Positions 58,699 to 64,000 of a DNA stretch of 64,000 nt are shown one piece after another. A program made the translations under genes and the position numbers. Origin of the DNA: Acidimicrobiales bacterium (GTDB taxonomy: Bacteria; Actinomycetota; Acidimicrobiia; Acidimicrobiales; SZUA-35); contig JANQPB010000015.1 of assembly GCA_028285495.1 (NCBI GenBank), positions 248,001 to 312,000 of the forward strand. The letters are read 5' to 3'. The notes below the pieces were generated by a model. It did no database searches, was not told where the DNA came from, and saw only the letters and a list, made by a program, of their open reading frames with translations. Position 1 is the stretch's first letter, and each line of letters opens with the position of its first letter.

Positions 58699-59391
58699 GT
58701 GATGCTCGAGACGACGGAGACGAACGATCAGCACGGCGATCGCGCACCGACCACGATCTTCCTCGTCGACGACCACGAGATGATCCGCCGAGGCTTCGCC
58801 CAGTTGATGGATGCCCAACCGGACATGGTCCTCGTCGGCGAGGGGTCCACCCATCGCGGCAGCGCCGACGCCATCCTCCGCGCCCGGCCGCAGGTTGCGG
58901 TGCTCGACATCAGCCTCGGCGACGGCAGCGGCCTCGACCTCTGCCGCACCATCAACGAGCGGGCGTCGGACGTCGCCTGCCTGATGTTGACGTCGGTGGT
59001 CGACGACCGGGCCCTCATCGCCGCCCACGACGCCGGCGCTGCCGGGTTCTGCCTGAAGTCGCTCGACGGGCGGGTGCTGCTCGACGCCATTCGCCGGGTG
59101 GCCAGCGGGGCCCGGCTGCTCGATGAGGCCGAGGTCCGCCTCGCCCGCAAGCGGGTGGCCAAGCTCGGCGACGGCGACTTCGAGTCGCTCACGCCGCAGG
59201 AACAGCAGATCTTCGAGCTGATCGGCCGCGGCTACTCGAACCGACAGATCAGCGACGAGATGTACCTGGCGGAGAAGACCGTCAAAAACTACGTCTCCAA
59301 CGTGCTGTCGAAGCTCCGCCTCGACCGGCGGACCGAGATCGCCGCCCTGGCGGCTCGGATGGCCGAACGCGAAGACCAGTGGCGCCCGTGA
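58699..59391 (+). CDS. DevR/DosR-like NarL-family response regulator
   Basis: 230 residues from a GTG that is directly followed by an ATG. Receiver: IFLVDDHEMIRRGFAQLMDA, phosphoacceptor Asp in VAVLDISLGDGSGLD, Thr in CLMLTSVVDD and Lys in GFCLKSLDG. The HTH is FESLTPQEQQIFELIGRGYS and YLAEKTVKNYVSNVLSKLRL; the AEKTVKNYVS recognition-helix segment is the same as in mycobacterial DevR, which fits the DosR-like boxes of the window. It faces a PAS-GAF kinase gene (convergent) and is divergent from Hsp20. Likely master regulator of the box-bearing genes. Confidence 0.92.
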   Translation: MMLETTETNDQHGDRAPTTIFLVDDHEMIRRGFAQLMDAQPDMVLVGEGSTHRGSADAILRARPQVAVLDISLGDGSGLDLCRTINERASDVACLMLTSVVDDRALIAAHDAGAAGFCLKSLDGRVLLDAIRRVASGARLLDEAEVRLARKRVAKLGDGDFESLTPQEQQIFELIGRGYSNRQISDEMYLAEKTVKNYVSNVLSKLRLDRRTEIAALAARMAEREDQWRP

Positions 59392-59456
59392 TCGATCCGG
59401 GTTGCGGTGGCTGGTCCCCGACCTCGTGGCCCGGGCACGACGTGTGACGTCGGACG

Positions 59457-61490
59457 CTAGGAGCTGACCGGAGTCGGGGCCCGTGGTGTCTCCCACCGGA
59501 TGGTGGTGCCGCCTGCGGGTGAGGACGAGACCGTGGCCCGACCGCCGAGCTGCTCGGCCCTGGCCAGCATGTTGGCCACGCCGTGGTTGGTCAGCGCCCC
59601 CCGGCTGCTCCGACCGTCCGGTCGGACGTCGAAGCCGACGCCGTTGTCGGCGACCGTCAGCTCGACGAGGTCGTCCGTCGCCGACACGGCGACGGCCACG
59701 TTGGTGGCCCTCGCGTGCTTGGCCGTGTTGGTCAGCGCCTCGCGGAGCGTGGCCAGGAGCTCGGTGACGACCTCGGAGGCAACGCCGTCGAGGTCACCCT
59801 GCAGGTCGACCGTCGGTTCGAATCCCAGCGCCGCCCGCTGGCCCGCCACCAGGCCGAGCACCTCACCGCGGACGCCACGCCCCCAGTCGAGTTGGGATCG
59901 GAGCCCGTAGATCGTGGCCCGGATCTCCTGGATGGCCGAGTCGATCTCGGCGACGGCGCCGAGGGCCCGCTCCTGCTCGCCGTTCTCCAGCAGCGTGGCC
60001 ATCGCCTGCAGGCTCATACCCGTGGCGAACAGGCGGCTGATGACCTTGTCGTGGATGTCGCGCCCGACCCGCTCCCGATCCTCCAGCAGCTCGAGCCGCT
60101 GGCGAGCCTCGGCGACCCGGGCCAGCTCGATGGCGACGACGGCCTCCGAGGCGAAGCGCTCGATCGCCTCGAGGTCGCTCGTGTCGAGCCGATCGCTCCC
60201 GCTGGTGCGGACCATGATGATGATGCCGACCGTCTCGTTGCCGTCGTGCATGGGGGCGACGACGATCGACTCGACCGGGTACTGGTCGACGACGACCCGG
60301 TTGATGTCGGTGAAGCGAGGATCGTCCGGGCCGCAGACCTGGGCCTCCCCGGAGCGGAACACCTCGCCGACCACGCCGCCGTCGTCGGTGAAGACCAGCC
60401 GCGAGCCGGCCGCCTCGGCGATGTGATACGAGGCCGCCACTGCCGGCCGCTCGCCCTGCGACGGGCGGGTCAGGATCAGCGTTCCCTCGGCCCCGAGGCA
60501 CTCGGCGGACAGGCGGGCGATCAACGCGAGCCCCTCCTCCTCCGAGGCGCCGCGGAGCATGGCCAGCCGGATCTCGGACACGGCGAGGTTCAGCGCCTCG
60601 TGCCGCTGGGATGCGGCCTCGGCCCGGACCCGCTCGGTGATGTCGATGGCGTGGGCGATGCCGAGCACGCTGCCGTCGCGCCTGGTCAGCGGGGCGGCGT
60701 GGAGCTGGACCCAGACCACCGACCCGTCTGACCGGAGGTAGCGCTTGACCGGCGAGTAGCGATCGGTGGCGCCGCCGATCATGAGGCCGACGGCCTCGTC
60801 GTCGGCCGGACGGTCGTCCGGATGGGTCAGTTCGATGAACGACATGCCGATCATCTCGCTCGTCGTGTAGCCGAGCAGATCGGCCATCGCCTGGTTGACC
60901 TCGAGGATCGTCCGGTCGAGCGGCGGGGTCAGGTCGACGATGGCGGTCGGGACGGGACCGTTGTCGAATGCGCCCCGGAACCGGATCTGGGACTCCCGGA
61001 GCTTGGCCTCGGTGTCCGCCTCGGTGGTGGCCTCCCGGACCGCGACGATGGTCCGGCCGTTCTCGTCGTGTCGGCTCGACGGGCTCAGCGACACCTCGAC
61101 CGGGAACTCGGTCCCATCCGACCGGAGCGCCCACAGGTCGAGCCCGACCCCCATCGGTCGGCGACTGGGCTGGCGACCGAAGCGGCCACGGTGGGCGCTG
61201 TGCGCCGCTCGGTAGCGTTCCGGCAGCAGCGCCTCGACCGGCAGGCCGAGCAGGTCGGCCCGGTCATGGCCGAACATGCGTTCCGCCTCGCGGTTGGCCA
61301 GCGCGATGCAACCACCCGCGCCGATCACGAGCAGGGCGTCGGGGGCCGATTCGACCAGATCCCACAGATCGTCGTGCAGACCGTCGACCGTCGTCCCTCC
61401 ATGGTCGGACGGCGGCGAGGGAGATGGACGGTCGGCCTCGGCATGGTGCTCCGGAGCGACCGACGGGCCTGACTGGCCGACCTTGGCCAT
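59457..61490 (-). CDS. PAS-PAS-GAF histidine kinase, DevS-like
   Basis: 677 residues from the ATG at 61490. PAS1 about 35-165 (LVESAPDALLVIGAGGCIAL), PAS2 about 170-300 (GPVPTAIVDLTPPLDRTILE), GAF about 310-460 (AMLRGASEEEGLALIARLSA, IVVAPMHDGNETVGIIIMVR), then the kinase core DRERVGRDIHDKVISRLFAT and EALTNTAKHARATNVAVAVS. The core is close to DevS/DosT. Whether the GAF holds haem cannot be decided by eye. No membrane helix. It converges with the DevR-like gene 65 bp away and is its most likely kinase. Confidence 0.9.
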   Translation of the reverse strand: MAKVGQSGPSVAPEHHAEADRPSPSPPSDHGGTTVDGLHDDLWDLVESAPDALLVIGAGGCIALANREAERMFGHDRADLLGLPVEALLPERYRAAHSAHRGRFGRQPSRRPMGVGLDLWALRSDGTEFPVEVSLSPSSRHDENGRTIVAVREATTEADTEAKLRESQIRFRGAFDNGPVPTAIVDLTPPLDRTILEVNQAMADLLGYTTSEMIGMSFIELTHPDDRPADDEAVGLMIGGATDRYSPVKRYLRSDGSVVWVQLHAAPLTRRDGSVLGIAHAIDITERVRAEAASQRHEALNLAVSEIRLAMLRGASEEEGLALIARLSAECLGAEGTLILTRPSQGERPAVAASYHIAEAAGSRLVFTDDGGVVGEVFRSGEAQVCGPDDPRFTDINRVVVDQYPVESIVVAPMHDGNETVGIIIMVRTSGSDRLDTSDLEAIERFASEAVVAIELARVAEARQRLELLEDRERVGRDIHDKVISRLFATGMSLQAMATLLENGEQERALGAVAEIDSAIQEIRATIYGLRSQLDWGRGVRGEVLGLVAGQRAALGFEPTVDLQGDLDGVASEVVTELLATLREALTNTAKHARATNVAVAVSATDDLVELTVADNGVGFDVRPDGRSSRGALTNHGVANMLARAEQLGGRATVSSSPAGGTTIRWETPRAPTPVSS

Positions 61491-61632
61491 CTCGCACCCC
61501 GAATCCTCGGTGGACGACGAACCGAACCGGTGTTGGTCGTCGCGTCGCCGCCGCTGGCGACTTCCCCCATCGTAGTTCACCGCCGATCGGCGGTCGATCG
61601 GGTCGGCGGGCACGGCGTACTACGGTCGGAGC

Positions 61633-62295
61633 GTGCCCGCCGCCCCGATCCTGGTGGCCCACCGCTCCGGCAACTCGCCAACCAACGCGGCCCGCGATCA
61701 GCATCGGGCCGATGCGGTCGAGGCCGACGTCCACGTGCACCGTGGCCGGGTGGTGCTGCGCCACGCCAAGGTCCTCTGGCCGACGTCGCGCCTGTGGGAG
61801 CGGTGGTACCTGTTGCCGATCGACACCGACGTCGCCGAGCTCGCAGATCTCCTGGCCGCCGTCGACGACGAGACGCCACTGTGGCTCGACCTGAAGTGCA
61901 TCACTCGGCGGGCCGCCAGGCGCATCCGAGCCGCCGTTCCGGACGGTCGACCGCTGTTCGTGTCGTCTCGGAGCTGGTGGGTGCTCGGCGCCTTCGACAA
62001 CCGGCCGGGCACCTCCCTGTTGCGGAGCTGCGGCAACCGGGCCCAGCTCGGATTGGCCCGTCGGCTCACCGGCCGGGGCCGGCGCCGGGGCATCGTCGCC
62101 CACGAGCGGCTCCTCGATGACCTCGACGCAGTTCGCGCCCTCAGCTCACAGCTGCCGATGCTGGCCACCTGGGCCGTGAGCACCCCGCGACGGGCACGGC
62201 AGCTGACCGAGGCCGGTATCGCGGCGGTCATCGTCGACGATCTCGACCTCAGATGGGCCCGGCCCGCTTCACCTCGCCAGTCCTGCGAGGACTAG
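61633..62295 (+). CDS. Glycerophosphodiester phosphodiesterase-like protein
   Basis: 220 residues from a GTG with GGAG. PILVAHRSGNSPTNAARDQH has the AHR start of GDPD enzymes, AVEADVHVHRGRVVLRHAKV the ExD metal pair and the second His, and TPLWLDLKCITRRAARRIRA a later strand. The usual HD after the metal pair is HA here, and the barrel is shorter than average, so catalysis is uncertain. No signal peptide. Probable role: hydrolysis of glycerophosphodiesters from lipid turnover. Confidence 0.72.
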   Translation: MPAAPILVAHRSGNSPTNAARDQHRADAVEADVHVHRGRVVLRHAKVLWPTSRLWERWYLLPIDTDVAELADLLAAVDDETPLWLDLKCITRRAARRIRAAVPDGRPLFVSSRSWWVLGAFDNRPGTSLLRSCGNRAQLGLARRLTGRGRRRGIVAHERLLDDLDAVRALSSQLPMLATWAVSTPRRARQLTEAGIAAVIVDDLDLRWARPASPRQSCED

Positions 62296-62426
62296 CCTGA
62301 CCCGGGTCCGCTCCCGCCGGTTGGCAGCCGCCGCTCGGTCGACCGATCGCACCGCCCAGACTGAGAACCCTTCACCGCCCCCCGCCCCTCGTCCTCCCGT
62401 GCCCCCGGGCCACCGTTCGCCATGCG

Positions 62427-63017
62427 TTGCCGAACGTGGTCGAGGGCAAGGTGATCCCCGTGACCCTGTTCGTCGGCCTGCTGCAGCTCGCCGGCACGAC
62501 GGCGGCACTCGTCGGCGCACTCGGGTTCTCGCTGGCGGCGCTGGCTCGCCGGGTGGCGAGACGGCGGGAGGTGTCCGGAATCCTCGTGTTGACCACGGTC
62601 GGGCTGATCGCCCGAACGGTCGCCGCTCTCGCCACCGGCAGCCTGCTCGTCTACTTCCTGCAACCGACCGTGTCGACAGCGCTCGTTGCCGTCGCCTTCG
62701 TCGGCTCCGTTGCCCTCGGTCGACCCCTGGCCGAGCGACTGCTGCTCGACGTGTGCCCGATCGACGACGAGCACCGCGCCAATCCTCATCTGCGGCGCTT
62801 CCTCGGTCACCTCTCGCTCTGGTGGGGCTTGACCAGTGCGGTCAACTTCGGGGTGACGCTCTGGCTGCTCGTGACCGCATCGCCGACGACGTTCGTGCTG
62901 GTCAAGTCGGTGCTCGGACCGATCTCCACGACGATGACGCTCGGGGTCGGATTCGTGTGGTTCCGGGTGCTGATGGCCCGCTCGGGTACCCGGGTGGTCT
63001 TCGCCTCCACCCGCTGA
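62427..63017 (+). CDS. Integral membrane protein, VC0807-like
   Basis: About 196 residues if started at the TTG at 62427; a GTG at 62460 is possible. Five or six membrane helices: LFVGLLQLAGTTAALVGALG, LVLTTVGLIARTVAALATGS, LVAVAFVGSVALGRPLAERL and FGVTLWLLVTASPTTFVLVK. The overall plan resembles the VC0807 family of unknown function. There is no obvious operon partner; the gene lies 131 bp after the GDPD gene. Confidence 0.65.
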   Translation: MPNVVEGKVIPVTLFVGLLQLAGTTAALVGALGFSLAALARRVARRREVSGILVLTTVGLIARTVAALATGSLLVYFLQPTVSTALVAVAFVGSVALGRPLAERLLLDVCPIDDEHRANPHLRRFLGHLSLWWGLTSAVNFGVTLWLLVTASPTTFVLVKSVLGPISTTMTLGVGFVWFRVLMARSGTRVVFASTR

Positions 63018-63024
63018 GGGGAGT

Positions 63025-63060
63025 CGGTCGGCACGACGCAGCCGGGACCGGAGCCGACCG
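63025..63060 (+). terminator. Possible terminator hairpin
   Basis: CGGTCGGC at 63025-63032 and its exact reverse complement at 63053-63060 around a 20-base loop, right after the stop of the membrane protein and before a convergent gene. No T-run. Confidence 0.3.
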
Positions 63061-63092
63061 GTCCGAGGACGACCGTCGGGTCACCAGACGGA

Positions 63093-63857
63093 TCAGTGGG
63101 AGACGGCCAGCACCGGGCAGTGGGCCAGGGTGACCGTCCTGATGGCGACACTCCCGAGGAGGAGCCGGGAGAGCCCGTCGCGGCGGCGAGTCCCGACGGC
63201 GACGATCGATGCGCCGACCTCCTCGGCGAAGTCGATGATGGCACCGCTGCGGTCGGACCCGTGCAGCACCGTCGGCCCGGCGTCGGGCGAGGCGCCGTTC
63301 GACCGCTGCCCGGTCGACGCCGTCCGGCGCTGCCGAACGACCGAGACCAGGATCTCGGCCATCAACAGCCGCCTCGCCACCACACCGGCCGCCTCCTCGG
63401 CCGTCGGCGCCATGCCTTCCGGGTCCCGACAGACCACCATCGGTCCGGCCAGATCGAACCGCTCGACGTCGACCCGCGGGCCGACCAACAGCGTCGGGAC
63501 CTCCGGGTTGGCGTGGATCAGCTCCTCGGCCACGCTCCCGGTCACCCCGATCGTGCGGCTGTGGCCATCGGTGGCAACCACGACCAGCGCTGCGGTCTGC
63601 TCGAGCAGCGCAGCGAGGCCCTGGCCGACCGTGAAACCGTCGACGGCGACGACCACCTCGTCGACCGGCACGCCGACCTCGACGATGCGACGGCGGAGGT
63701 CCTCCTCGGCGGCCGTCCGACCGGCGGACCTGGCCACCACCGTGGCGACGGTGAGGTCGGACCCGACGAAGTCGGCGATCGTCCGGGCGACCGGCAGCGC
63801 CCGGAGCGACGCCTCCGACCGGTCGACCGGGACGACGAGCCGATCGAATCGGCTCAC
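63093..63857 (-). CDS. Universal stress protein, two-domain
   Basis: 254 residues from a GTG at 63857; codons further upstream are Arg/Gly-rich. Domain 1 begins FDRLVVPVDRSEASLRALPV and has VVVATDGHSRTIGVTGSVAE; domain 2 is partly reduced and ends IVAVGTRRRDGLSRLLLGSV followed by HCPVLAVSH. Tandem USPs such as Rv2623 bind ATP and slow growth under hypoxia. A DevR-type box at 63977-63992 lies upstream. Confidence 0.85.
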   Translation of the reverse strand: MSRFDRLVVPVDRSEASLRALPVARTIADFVGSDLTVATVVARSAGRTAAEEDLRRRIVEVGVPVDEVVVAVDGFTVGQGLAALLEQTAALVVVATDGHSRTIGVTGSVAEELIHANPEVPTLLVGPRVDVERFDLAGPMVVCRDPEGMAPTAEEAAGVVARRLLMAEILVSVVRQRRTASTGQRSNGASPDAGPTVLHGSDRSGAIIDFAEEVGASIVAVGTRRRDGLSRLLLGSVAIRTVTLAHCPVLAVSH

Positions 63858-63976
63858 GGTCCGCCCCCGGTCCGTTTGGGCACGACCACCGCCGCCCGGC
63901 GGTTGCACTCGGGGTCACTCACGTCGTCGCTGGCAGGCATCTCCCCGTCATCGTCCAGCCTGCTCGCCGCCGACCA

Positions 63977-63992
63977 CAGGGACGAAGGTCCC
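63977..63992 (-). promoter_or_regulatory. DevR-type box upstream of tandem USP gene
   Basis: On the minus strand it reads GGGACCTTCGTCCCTG, a full match to the consensus and almost a perfect palindrome, 119 bp before the GTG at 63857. Confidence 0.65.
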
Positions 63993-64000
63993 CGATCGTC

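Overview
The window is very GC-rich DNA with tightly packed genes, Shine-Dalgarno-type starts, several apparently leaderless promoters and many actinobacterial families (F420-type LLM oxidoreductase, DevR/DevS-like two-component proteins, DUF1876, DUF4332, a furA-katG pair). It reads as a chromosome segment of a free-living, probably aerobic actinobacterium. The gene content suggests the Acidimicrobiia, but no marker gene here proves it. I saw no rRNA, tRNA, CRISPR array, integrase or insertion sequence.

Layout. (1) 1-9.3 kb: an acyltransferase with an alpha/beta hydrolase, a GyrI-like protein joined to a hydrolase remnant, a lipoprotein, small proteins, a DUF4332-like protein, an ABC-2 exporter whose ATPase and permeases converge, and a sugar-isomerase-like enzyme carrying an in-frame 15-bp tandem repeat. 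(2) 9.5-15.2 kb: a TetR regulator divergent from an acyl-CoA operon (DUF35 protein, a thiolase-like protein with Ser for the catalytic Cys, SDR, acyl-CoA synthetase, enoyl-CoA hydratase). (3) 15.2-32.1 kb: a catabolic island (CaiB-type CoA-transferase, two zinc alcohol dehydrogenases, two acyl-CoA dehydrogenases, nitronate monooxygenase, LLM oxidoreductase, two enoyl-CoA hydratases, aldo/keto reductase, SDR, SRPBCC protein, an orphan solute-binding lipoprotein and two TetR regulators). Its promoters share a palindrome YAGAAN-N4-NTTCTR. (4) 32.3-35.1 kb: katG preceded by a Fur regulator, each with its own inverted repeat. (5) 35.2-39.7 kb: a persulfide/sulfide operon (CsoR-family repressor, SulP transporter, two rhodaneses, persulfide-dioxygenase/rhodanese fusion) with two near-identical CsoR-type operators. 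(6) 39.7-44.1 kb: a nitroreductase remnant, a NarL-type two-component pair and an ABC-2 transporter. (7) 44.4-64 kb: a stress/dormancy cluster with USP proteins, GNAT, CBS protein, DUF2630-like protein, USP-DUF4404 fusion, two PAS histidine kinases, a stand-alone receiver, DUF1876 protein, PAP2 phosphatase, PEP-synthase/rifampin-phosphotransferase-like enzyme, a PAP2-PhoD fusion, flavodoxin, Hsp20, CNNM protein, DevR-like regulator and a GDPD.

The most striking unifying signal is a 16-bp motif close to GGGACCTTCGNCCCTK. I found it 15 times, almost always in front of genes, in blocks 1 and 7. It resembles the mycobacterial DosR/DevR box, and a DevR-like regulator with a DevS-like kinase sits in block 7. 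At six sites the motif ends 33-35 bp before the start codon, which would put its centre near -42 on a leaderless transcript. I infer a DosR-like dormancy or hypoxia regulon with an unusual membership. The catabolic island between the two blocks uses its own palindromic operator.
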